From positions 1 through 5,156 of the forward strand of contig CAJOLG010000128.1 in the NCBI GenBank assembly GCA_905235315.1: a stretch of 5,156 bases of DNA, written 5' to 3'. Below, one piece after another: positions 1-5,115 of the stretch; positions within the stretch are counted from its first letter, which is position 1, and every line of letters starts with the position of its first letter. Source of the stretch: an uncultured Solobacterium sp. Lineage in GTDB: Bacteria; Bacillota_I; Bacilli_A; Erysipelotrichales; Erysipelotrichaceae. Position numbers and translations under genes: made by a program. The notes under the pieces were generated by a model that was not told where the DNA came from, did not search any database, and worked only from the letters and a program-made list of their open reading frames with translations.

Positions 1-46
1 CCTTAAAACTTCTGTTTTTATCGATCTCTTTTATCATATCAGACAT
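1..46 (-). CDS. Possible 5' end of a gene cut by the window edge
   Basis: An open frame starts with ATG at 46-44, with a second in-frame ATG at 37-35, and stays open to the left edge of the window. It reads MSDMIKEIDKNRSFK. The piece lies just downstream of the minus-strand terminator at 68-95, where a new gene could begin, and it has the A-rich codons often seen at bacterial gene starts. No good SD site is visible; only a GGCGG stretch lies at some distance upstream. The NRSFK string loosely recalls the N-terminus of nitroreductase-family proteins, but fifteen residues cannot support a family assignment. It could equally be chance open frame. Confidence 0.3.
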   Translation of the reverse strand, partial: MSDMIKEIDKNRSFK

Positions 47-67
47 TGCGGAAAGACCGCCGTCTGA

Positions 68-95
68 AAACAGTACCCGGATGCGGATACTGTTT
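68..95 (-). terminator. Rho-independent terminator after the CPBP gene
   Basis: Read on the minus strand, the arms at 95-84 and 79-68 form a 12-bp stem with one G-U wobble around a 4-base loop. The end of the 3' arm is T-rich (TGTTTTC). It lies 27 bases after the CPBP stop. On the plus strand the wobble becomes a C-A mismatch, so the minus orientation is favoured. It should end the NUDIX-CPBP transcript. Confidence 0.7.
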
Positions 96-122
96 GTCTG
101 TGCAGTCCGGATATGTTCCGGG

Positions 123-827
123 TCAGTTCTTCGTCTTCGTTCCTCTTACCAGCAGGAAGGCATATGCCGCTTCCAGCACCAGCAGAACCGCAAAGACAGC
201 GATCATAAGAACAGGGGTCTCGGTGCTGCTGCCCGCAAAGAACCGGTTGGAAAAATCAATCAGGAAATGCAGAAGGATGATGGAGAATGCATCCTGGCTG
301 CGCAGATAAACCGCCCCGAATACCAGGCCGATCACAGTGGCGTAACCTGCCTGCACGACAACGTTGACGATATCCATTCCTGCGATATTGGTGAGATGCA
401 CAAGGCCGAAAACGACCGAGGAAATGACAAGCGCCGCAATGTCAGACTTCCCGTTTTCCTTCAGGAAATACAGGGAGATAATGCGGAAAATCGCTTCTTC
501 AAAGATTGCCGGCGCAAGACCTCCGATGATGCCTGCGAGCCCCGGAGTTACCACCTGTGCTCCGCCGGAAAGATTATAGAAAACATTCCACACCACAAAC
601 AGAAGGCCCGGCACGATCAGCAGGATGCCTTTAAACAGACTGCCCGGCTTCACCGTATAGTGAAAGACTCCCAGCAGGATCAGCCCGGCAAGAATCCGTC
701 CGGGATCGGTGGCGGTTTCTGATCCGAGCAGGGAAAACGGAATGGAACAGACAAATGCCAGAATGAGCCCGGCAAAAAATAACAGAATCGTAAATATAAC
801 CGGATGTTTTACCGCAAAATTCTTCAT
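123..827 (-). CDS. CPBP-family intramembrane metalloprotease (Abi/CAAX protease-like)
   Basis: This 234-residue, very hydrophobic protein shows the CPBP (Pfam Abi/CAAX protease) signature. The motifs are FEEAIFR (E110, E111, R115), FGLVH (F140, H144) and HFLIDF (H187, D191), which together supply the glutamate and histidine active-site residues of the family. Several membrane segments are visible, at about residues 9-33, 45-56, 66-84, 95-112, 128-148, 155-175 and 205-227. Members cleave prenylated or other substrates within the membrane; in bacteria many are linked to bacteriocin self-immunity or protein maturation, but the substrate here cannot be told. The ATG overlaps the stop of the upstream NUDIX gene (ATGA) and has its own strong SD, GAGGTGA at 840-834, six bases before the start. 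This implies translational coupling in a two-gene operon. All catalytic motifs are intact, so it is probably active. Confidence 0.9.
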   Translation of the reverse strand: MKNFAVKHPVIFTILLFFAGLILAFVCSIPFSLLGSETATDPGRILAGLILLGVFHYTVKPGSLFKGILLIVPGLLFVVWNVFYNLSGGAQVVTPGLAGIIGGLAPAIFEEAIFRIISLYFLKENGKSDIAALVISSVVFGLVHLTNIAGMDIVNVVVQAGYATVIGLVFGAVYLRSQDAFSIILLHFLIDFSNRFFAGSSTETPVLMIAVFAVLLVLEAAYAFLLVRGTKTKN

Positions 828-1396
828 ACCATCTCACCTCTATCGCTGTGCTGCACCAGTCCGGCAGACGCCATAAGTTCCTGCGCCTGATAAAGCATGG
901 GAAGCTCCCGTTTTGTGATCAGTCTGCCGAGCGGATACTGAAGATTATTATGGTACGCTTCCTCAGCCTGTGCAATTGTCAGCTTCAGCGCGGAAAGATG
1001 AAAGCGTTCGACTTCATCCGTTGTCCGGTGTACCGGCTCAAATGCCCGTACCCGGACAAGATAATAATGATTCCGGTTATGCCGGTGAATCAGATTGTAG
1101 TAATCACTGACGGTTCCGATCCGGGTGATGATTTCCCCGATGACGCCGAGTTCTTCCGACAGCTCCCGCAGGAGGGCCGTTTCCTCATCCTCCCCGGCTT
1201 CCACTCCGCCGCCGGAGGTTTCAATCAGTTCTGCCTTCCCGAATTCATCATCGCGGTTCACCTGTACAAAATACAGGTATCCGTCATCGTCAAACACAAC
1301 CGCCCGTACAATCTCGCGGTCATGGTCGATGTACTCCAGCGGCCATTCGTCATCGTTCAGCTCAAGAATCAGTTCCTGTGGGTTCTCTGTTTTCAT
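824..1396 (-). CDS. NUDIX hydrolase
   Basis: This 190-residue soluble protein has a perfect Nudix box, GX5EX7REUXEEXGU, at residues 63-85 (G63, E69, R77-E78, E81-E82, G84). The box binds the divalent metal that drives hydrolysis of a nucleoside diphosphate linked to another moiety. The preceding beta strands (residues 28-46, with IVRAVVFDDDGYLYFVQVNRDD) fit the fold. The region after the box, with a His-rich HRHNRNHYYLVRV strand (104-117), probably shapes the substrate pocket, but the substrate (ADP-ribose, an NTP, a cofactor) cannot be read from sequence. It is the first gene of an operon and overlaps the CPBP gene by four bases. A promoter is visible at 1464-1437. The SD is weak: only GGGCGG, 13 bases before the ATG and inside a small hairpin. 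Start choice rests on that ATG being the first in frame and on the N-terminal length typical of the family. Confidence 0.92.
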   Translation of the reverse strand: MKTENPQELILELNDDEWPLEYIDHDREIVRAVVFDDDGYLYFVQVNRDDEFGKAELIETSGGGVEAGEDEETALLRELSEELGVIGEIITRIGTVSDYYNLIHRHNRNHYYLVRVRAFEPVHRTTDEVERFHLSALKLTIAQAEEAYHNNLQYPLGRLITKRELPMLYQAQELMASAGLVQHSDRGEMV

Positions 1397-1409
1397 CGTC
1401 TTTGCGTTT

Positions 1410-1427
1410 CCGCCCGGCTGTGGGCGG
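1410..1427 (-). promoter_or_regulatory. 5'-leader hairpin covering the weak NUDIX SD
   Basis: On the minus strand CCGCCC (1427-1422) can pair with GGGCGG (1415-1410) around a 6-base loop. If transcription starts near 1430, as the -10 box suggests, the stem sits at the extreme 5' end of the mRNA. Its 3' arm is the only SD-like stretch before the NUDIX ATG. It could limit translation or protect the 5' end. A short GC-rich stem can also arise by chance. Confidence 0.3.
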
Positions 1428-1436
1428 TATGGCTTT

Positions 1437-1464
1437 ATTATAGCGGACAGAGGATATTCCCCAA
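1437..1464 (-). promoter_or_regulatory. Promoter for the NUDIX-CPBP operon
   Basis: On the minus strand a perfect TATAAT -10 box lies at 1442-1437. It is preceded, with a 16-base spacer, by TTGGGG (1464-1459), a weak -35 that keeps only the TTG core. The ATG follows after a leader of about 35 bases. The pattern fits the housekeeping sigma factor. Confidence 0.55.
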
Positions 1465-1481
1465 CCCTGCAGGATATGTGG

Positions 1482-1510
1482 TGGAAAAGATTCTCTGTTT
1501 TCGGTATGAT
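1482..1510 (+). promoter_or_regulatory. Promoter for the NifX/FKBP fusion gene
   Basis: TGGAAA (1482-1487, four of six -35 consensus bases) is followed after 17 bases by TATGAT (1505-1510, five of six -10 bases). A start near 1517 would give a leader of about 27 bases that contains the AAAGGA SD. It diverges from the NUDIX promoter. Confidence 0.5.
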
Positions 1511-1513
1511 TCA

Positions 1514-1523
1514 CTATGCATAG
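1514..1523. repeat. 10-bp perfect palindrome at the predicted transcription start
   Basis: CTATGCATAG reads the same on both strands and covers the predicted start of the fusion-gene transcript, just downstream of the TATGAT box. It is placed where a repressor operator could act, but ten bases without a second copy is weak evidence. Confidence 0.25.
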
Positions 1524-1543
1524 CACAGAAAGGATCTCTTGTA

Positions 1544-2371
1544 ATGAAAATTGCAGTAACGTATGAAAACGGCGAAGTATTCCAGCACTTTGGAAAGACC
1601 GAACAGTTCAAACTCTATACGGTGGAAGACGGCCGCGTTGTCTCTACCCTGGTCATATCCGCCGGCGGGCAGGGACACGGTGCCCTGGCTGAAAAGCTGG
1701 CGGAAGAGCGTATTGATATATTGATCTGCGGCGGTATCGGCGAACACGCCCGTCAGGCGCTCGCCACCGCAGGAATCACCGTCATTGCCGGCGCGGAAGG
1801 CAAAGCCGATGAAGCAGTCGGCGATTATCTGGACGGCATCTTAATCGAATCAGACAATCGCTGTGATCCCCATCAGGAAGCAGCCGCCTGTGAAGGGCAG
1901 GAAGCCGGATGTCAGGGATGCGCGGGCGGACAGTGCACGGTAAACGGAAAGAACGCCGGAAAAAAATGCACCGTACATTACAAAGGCACGTTCAATGACG
2001 GCACTGTGTTTGACTCCTCGTATGACCGCGGGCAGCCGCTTGAATTTGTCTGCGGTGCAGGGATGATGATCCGCGGATTTGATGCGGCAGTCGCAGATAT
2101 GGATCCGGGACAGACCGTCAATGTGCATCTGATGCCGGAAGACGCCTACGGCATGCCGAACCCTGCGGCGATTATGCGGTTCCCCTTTACGGATCTTCCG
2201 GGTTCGGAAGAGCTGAATGTGGATGAACGGGTCGTCCTCGCAGATGAATTCGGCAGACAGTTTCCGGTGCGGGTAACCGCCAAGGATGAGACCACCATTA
2301 CCCTGGATGCCAATCATGAGATGGCCGGAAAAGAGCTGAACTTCCTCATTGAACTGGTCGCCGTCGAATAG
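1544..2371 (+). CDS. NifX/NifB-like domain fused to a SlyD-like FKBP prolyl isomerase
   Basis: This is a 275-residue two-domain protein. Residues 1-105 match the dinitrogenase iron-molybdenum cofactor (NifX/NifB C-terminal) fold: MKIAVTYENG start, HFG at 15-17, then ICGGIG at 61-66. In known relatives this fold binds iron-sulfur or FeMo-type clusters. Residues 107-131 form a Cys-rich linker (C107, H110, C116, C123, C126, C131), a likely metal-binding segment. Residues 137-275 are FKBP of the SlyD type: VHYKGTFNDGTVFDSSYDRG, the MIRGFDAAVADM segment, EDAYG (199-203), an insert-in-flap region at about 207-258, and the closing NHEMAGKELNF strand. SlyD proteins are prolyl isomerase/chaperones that carry metal, often for nickel enzymes. 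The usual C-terminal His/Cys tail is absent, and the Cys-rich part sits between the domains instead. The start is ATG 1544, chosen for AGAAAGGA at 1527-1534 and the NifX-like N-terminus; the frame is open further upstream only as NUDIX antisense. A metal or cluster handling role is inferred. No nif genes are nearby. Confidence 0.85.
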   Translation: MKIAVTYENGEVFQHFGKTEQFKLYTVEDGRVVSTLVISAGGQGHGALAEKLAEERIDILICGGIGEHARQALATAGITVIAGAEGKADEAVGDYLDGILIESDNRCDPHQEAAACEGQEAGCQGCAGGQCTVNGKNAGKKCTVHYKGTFNDGTVFDSSYDRGQPLEFVCGAGMMIRGFDAAVADMDPGQTVNVHLMPEDAYGMPNPAAIMRFPFTDLPGSEELNVDERVVLADEFGRQFPVRVTAKDETTITLDANHEMAGKELNFLIELVAVE

Positions 2372-2381
2372 CGAACGCCTT

Positions 2382-2404
2382 AGGATACCGCAGGGTATCC
2401 TTTT
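2382..2404 (+). terminator. Terminator of the NifX/FKBP fusion gene
   Basis: Eleven bases after the stop, AGGATACC (2382-2389) pairs with GGTATCCT (2394-2401) around GCAG. This gives an 8-bp stem running straight into TTTT. It is a good intrinsic terminator shape. Its 3' arm can also pair with a downstream segment (2391-2414). Confidence 0.75.
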
Positions 2405-2420
2405 ATATACCCTGCTTTTC
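2391..2420 (+). promoter_or_regulatory. Second hairpin, mutually exclusive with the terminator
   Basis: CAGGGTAT (2391-2398) is perfectly complementary to ATACCCTG (2407-2414), with an 8-base loop, and is followed by CTTTTC. It shares bases 2391-2398 with the loop and 3' arm of the preceding terminator, so only one of the two stems can form at a time. It may be a back-up terminator or an attenuator-like switch. Confidence 0.45.
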
Positions 2421-2423
2421 GGA

Positions 2424-2429
2424 TATAAT
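2424..2429 (+). promoter_or_regulatory. -10 box placed for leaderless transcription
   Basis: A perfect TATAAT ends six bases before the ATG at 2436, so RNA would be expected to begin at or next to the start codon. No convincing -35 is seen at the right spacing (TTTTAT at 2401-2406), nor an extended TG motif. Confidence 0.5.
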
Positions 2430-2435
2430 TGACCT

Positions 2436-3791
2436 ATGCAAAAAAATGCCGCCTCCCTTCTGTATCGGGCTGCAGGTTTTATTTTGGCGCTTACCATGGT
2501 GACTTGCCGGTGGGCTCAACCTGTGGTTCATGCGGAAGAAATACAAAACTCCTGGGATGAGACAAAACGCGTACACTATCTTCGCCGTCAGGTGCCTACT
2601 GCACTTAACATTTACACCGACGGCACGGAAGAAAACGTCACCCATGAACAGGGACTGATCGATGAAGTTCAGTATGACATCCTGCGGGTGAAGCCAAGTG
2701 AACATACCTTTCTCCAGGTAGACTATTCGGAAGTCCCGCGCTATCTCAATGAGCTGAAAGATGCAGGCACGATCGCACAGGGCTACGCTTACGCAGGCGG
2801 CGTGAATGCCGGATACTTCTCCAATACCGAATTTGAGTACGGACGTCCGGTCGGTGCGGTGCGCCGGCATAATGCATGGACTTCCTGGTACGGCACCGAG
2901 AATACGCCCGCCTATGGCTCCGGCTATGCGACCGCCTACTTTACCGGGGATGACATGTGGATCCGGTATCACGGATGGGCCTGGAATGACTGGCAGGGAG
3001 ATGACGGCTGGCGCTGGTGGACCGGCTATACGATCAATGCGGAAAACGGCATCTCCGGCTCCTATACCTACTTCGCCAACGGAGTTGAGACAGATATCAC
3101 CGGAGGCACCGCCGGCGAAATCAATTACCGCAGTTACGGACGCGCAGTCACAATCTTTGCGCAGAACGACCGAAAGGAATATCTCCTGATCACGATCTAC
3201 GGATCTCTGCCGGACTCCCGCATTCTGGAAGTTCTGCGGGAGCTTCATCTGACAAACGCGATCCGCATGGACGGCGGGGGATCGGCACAGATGGTCTATG
3301 AAACCGAACTGGTAAAAGAAGTCCGGCCGGAACTGCGGTGGAGTGAAGTACCGGACGATATCGCAGCCGAAACCGAGCGGGTGCGCGGCTTCCTGGAGGT
3401 GCATCCGTACAAGATGGATATTTACGCCGAACCGGACCTTTCCGCCCAGACCCGGGGTGACGCAACCCACGAGGAGCGCTATCAGGTATTTGAACTCCGG
3501 CCGGGCGAGAACGGCATATGGTATCGCATCGGGACAAAGCGCTGGCTGTTTGCCTCCCCGGAGGAAGTCACGTATAAGGAAAACGAATGGAAGGTTGATG
3601 TCACCGCAAAAACCCGGCTGGAGGTTCACGCCGGGCCGAAGCTTCCTTCCCCGATCATCCGGATGGTTGAACCGGGAGACACCGTTACGGTCCATTCCGT
3701 TTATGACCGGGATTCCTTTTTCTGGATCATTACCGAAGCGAATGAATGGATTCCGGTCACGCATGAAGATATCGAAATCAAAGCCAGCTGA
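2436..3791 (+). CDS. Exported phosphodiester glycosidase (NAGPA) domain protein with SH3-like repeats
   Basis: This is a 451-residue protein with an N-terminal signal: hydrophobic core at about 11-23, likely signal peptidase I site after VHA (residue 33). A weaker reading is a lipoprotein at C24 (MVTC). The NAGPA domain covers about residues 70-295. Its hallmarks are GVNAGYF (122-128), the YGRAVTIFAQ strand (234-243) and MDGGGSAQM (278-286, with D279). The family includes the enzyme that uncovers mannose-6-phosphate by cleaving GlcNAc-1-phosphodiesters; bacterial members are thought to act on surface glycan phosphodiesters, but this substrate is unknown. Between the first two motifs lies a Trp-rich insert (residues 148-195, nine Trp). 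After it, residues about 317-380 and 384-449 look like two SH3-like beta repeats (each with an aromatic IWYRI or FFWII strand), probably for wall binding. The start is ATG 2436: an in-frame TGA sits at 2430-2432 and later ATGs would remove the signal peptide. No SD is seen. Confidence 0.85.
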   Translation: MQKNAASLLYRAAGFILALTMVTCRWAQPVVHAEEIQNSWDETKRVHYLRRQVPTALNIYTDGTEENVTHEQGLIDEVQYDILRVKPSEHTFLQVDYSEVPRYLNELKDAGTIAQGYAYAGGVNAGYFSNTEFEYGRPVGAVRRHNAWTSWYGTENTPAYGSGYATAYFTGDDMWIRYHGWAWNDWQGDDGWRWWTGYTINAENGISGSYTYFANGVETDITGGTAGEINYRSYGRAVTIFAQNDRKEYLLITIYGSLPDSRILEVLRELHLTNAIRMDGGGSAQMVYETELVKEVRPELRWSEVPDDIAAETERVRGFLEVHPYKMDIYAEPDLSAQTRGDATHEERYQVFELRPGENGIWYRIGTKRWLFASPEEVTYKENEWKVDVTAKTRLEVHAGPKLPSPIIRMVEPGDTVTVHSVYDRDSFFWIITEANEWIPVTHEDIEIKAS

Positions 3792-3806
3792 GTCAGCCGG
3801 CTTTTT
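3780..3806. terminator. Shared convergent terminator containing both stop codons
   Basis: AAAGCC (3780-3785) pairs with GGCTTT (3799-3804). After one A-C mismatch GCTG (3787-3790) pairs with CAGC (3794-3797) around a 3-base loop. On the plus strand the stem runs into TTTTT, a good U-tract. On the minus strand the tract is shorter (GGCTTTGATTTCG). The stop codons of both flanking genes (3789-3791 plus, 3795-3793 minus) lie within it. Confidence 0.7.
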
Positions 3807-4557
3807 GTCGAAGTTCGTTCAGAGCGGTTTCTGCTGCTTTTGCCATCACATCCCGATGATAATCATAATTGTGGTTATCCCCTTCGATGATGCGCAGTTT
3901 TGCGTCCGGGAATTCTTCTGCCAGACGGCAGGCACTGCCCACCGGAATGATTTCATCCTCGCTTCCGTGAAGGATCTGTACCGGGCCCGGGTATTTCCGG
4001 GCAGCCGCATACGGGTCAATATCCCGCATGGTGCGGATATACTCCCCTGAGAGTGTCAGGTTCTCCCAGGTTGGCAGGGATTCGGGAATATGATCCGGGT
4101 CAAACGCCTCGCCGAGCAGCGTTCCGCTCCGCAGCTCCTCCGGGATCGATGCGCCCGGGGATACCAGCAGGAAACCCGCATAGTCCTGCGGGTGTTTCTC
4201 CCCCAGCAGTACCGCAAGCAGACCGCCCTGGGAATGTCCGGCGAGGAAAATATGCTGAACAAACGGAAGCTGTTTTGCGTATTCACATACTGCCTCCGCA
4301 TTCTGAATCCACTTCAGGATGGTATGGTCATGAAACGTCCCGCCGCTCTTTCCATGTCCGTACAGCTCTGCCCGCAGAACCGCAAAGCCCGCCCGCAGTG
4401 CCGCGTCTTTTACCGCCAGAATCGTCACTTCTTCCATACTTCCGGTAAAGCCATGGAAAAGTATCAGCAGCGGAAGCTTCCCGGTGTGATCCGGGAGATC
4501 CAGCTTGATATGAAGTGCGATGCCGCGGTCATCGATATAGTGTTCCCGGTTTTCCAT
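3793..4557 (-). CDS. Alpha/beta hydrolase, cinnamoyl/feruloyl-esterase-like
   Basis: This 254-residue protein is complete for the family, with no signal peptide, so it is probably cytoplasmic. The visible alpha/beta-hydrolase parts are HGFTG (35-39, oxyanion loop), AGHSQGG (106-112, nucleophile S109), HGSEDEIIPV (197-206, acid D201) and GDNHNY (226-231, base H229). The combination of HGFTG, GHSQGG and the spacing of the triad resembles bacterial cinnamoyl/feruloyl esterases such as Butyrivibrio Est1E, with an inserted lid at about 140-185. These enzymes release hydroxycinnamic acids from plant-wall esters after uptake. That substrate is inference from resemblance, and another carboxylic ester is possible. 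The start ATG has a strong SD, GAGGTGA at 4568-4562, four bases upstream. The gene converges with the NAGPA gene, one base separating their stops, and diverges from the HD gene. Confidence 0.9.
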   Translation of the reverse strand: MENREHYIDDRGIALHIKLDLPDHTGKLPLLILFHGFTGSMEEVTILAVKDAALRAGFAVLRAELYGHGKSGGTFHDHTILKWIQNAEAVCEYAKQLPFVQHIFLAGHSQGGLLAVLLGEKHPQDYAGFLLVSPGASIPEELRSGTLLGEAFDPDHIPESLPTWENLTLSGEYIRTMRDIDPYAAARKYPGPVQILHGSEDEIIPVGSACRLAEEFPDAKLRIIEGDNHNYDYHRDVMAKAAETALNELRQKAG

Positions 4558-4574
4558 ACAGTCACCTCTTTTTC

Positions 4575-4580
4575 AGTATA
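4575..4580 (-). promoter_or_regulatory. Candidate -10 box of the alpha/beta hydrolase gene
   Basis: TATACT on the minus strand (4580-4575) is five of six consensus bases and lies 17 bases before the ATG, so the leader would be about ten bases and the SD would lie at its 5' end. No clear -35 is seen, so it is tentative. Confidence 0.35.
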
Positions 4581-4595
4581 CCGTTCACGGGTATA
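4577..4595. promoter_or_regulatory. Inverted repeat between divergent -10 boxes (candidate operator)
   Basis: TATACC (4577-4582) and GGTATA (4590-4595) form a 6-bp inverted repeat with a 7-base spacer. Each half overlaps one of the opposing -10 boxes, so a dimeric regulator bound here would cover both promoters. Because -10 boxes themselves are TATA-like, part of the symmetry may be incidental. Confidence 0.35.
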
Positions 4596-4597
4596 AT
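4592..4597 (+). promoter_or_regulatory. -10 box of the HD-domain gene
   Basis: A perfect TATAAT lies 29 bases before the ATG, with the GAGAGGA SD in between. The -35 region is only a T-rich run (around 4569-4574, TTTTTC), so promoter strength may depend on context or a regulator. Confidence 0.5.
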
Positions 4598-4626
4598 TCA
4601 GACAGAAAGAGAGGATTCGCCTGCTT

Positions 4627-5115
4627 ATGGGAAGACTGAAAAATCTTCGTACCCGTGTGGAGGATGCGCTTACGGTCATGGAGGACCGCGGAAAGCGGGA
4701 TGCCGCAATCCAGCATCTGGCAGGAGTATCGCTTGCGGCGACACTGCTTGCGGAAAAGCGCGGGCTTGACTCCGAACTGGCGGCGATGGCCGGCCTCCTG
4801 CATGATATGGCAGCGTATCTCTCCGGTTCGTATGAAGACCACGCCCACCGCGGTGCGGACTATGCGCGCAGCCTTCTGACAGAGATGGGAGAAACCACGG
4901 AAGAAGAAACGGAAGCCATCTGTTCCATGATTTACCACCATGATGACAAACATACCGTTGACGCCCCGCTGGATGAAGTGCTCAAGGATGCGGATGTCAT
5001 TCACCACTGCTTCAATGATCTCTCCAAACCGGTCAAGGATAAGGAGAAAGCGCGGTTCAACCATCTGATCGATGAACTCGGTCTTGCGTGCGCAAAGGTA
5101 TACCGCCCGGACTGA
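4627..5115 (+). CDS. HD-domain phosphohydrolase
   Basis: This 162-residue soluble protein is mainly helical. It carries the HD metal-site series: H30 (IQHLAGV), H59-D60 (GLLHDMA), H72 and H74 (DHAHRG), H104-H105 (YHHDD) and D121 or D123 in LKDADVIHH. These match the order of ligands in single-domain HD phosphohydrolases, which bind one or two divalent metals and remove phosphate from nucleotides or related esters. The exact substrate is not recognisable. It loosely resembles small HDIG-type and YqeK-like proteins, but no specific family was assigned. The SD GAGAGGA ends at 4615, 11 bases before the ATG, slightly long; no better in-frame start lies between. It diverges from the alpha/beta hydrolase gene. 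No terminator is visible in the 41 bases before the window ends. Confidence 0.85.
   Translation: MGRLKNLRTRVEDALTVMEDRGKRDAAIQHLAGVSLAATLLAEKRGLDSELAAMAGLLHDMAAYLSGSYEDHAHRGADYARSLLTEMGETTEEETEAICSMIYHHDDKHTVDAPLDEVLKDADVIHHCFNDLSKPVKDKEKARFNHLIDELGLACAKVYRPD

Noticed and set aside
107..121. Small hairpin CCGGA/TCCGG just after the CPBP stop
   Set aside because: It is a five-base stem with no U-tract; the 12-bp stem at 68-95 explains termination better.
848..1543. Upstream extension of the NifX/FKBP frame by 232 codons
   Set aside because: It lies antisense to the NUDIX gene, resembles nothing, and crosses the divergent promoter region. The NifX-like N-terminus and an SD define the start at 1544.
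1544..2371. Idea that the NifX-like domain marks a nitrogen-fixation cluster
   Set aside because: No nifH, nifD, nifK, nifE, nifN or nifB gene is in the window, and NifX-like domains are common in anaerobes that do not fix nitrogen.
1850..2497. A 215-codon minus-strand frame opposite the FKBP domain
   Set aside because: It is the shadow of the fusion gene, crosses a terminator and promoter, and has no domain features.
2403..3764. A 453-codon open frame on the minus strand opposite the NAGPA gene
   Set aside because: It mirrors a gene with clear family motifs and a signal peptide, has no recognisable domain, lacks a good SD and runs over the upstream promoter region. Long antisense frames are expected from biased codon use at this GC content.
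4090..4596. Plus-strand frame of 168 codons opposite the alpha/beta hydrolase, and the similar frame 3343-4050
   Set aside because: Both overlap genes with complete catalytic motifs, show low-complexity shadow composition, and have no support from an SD or family.
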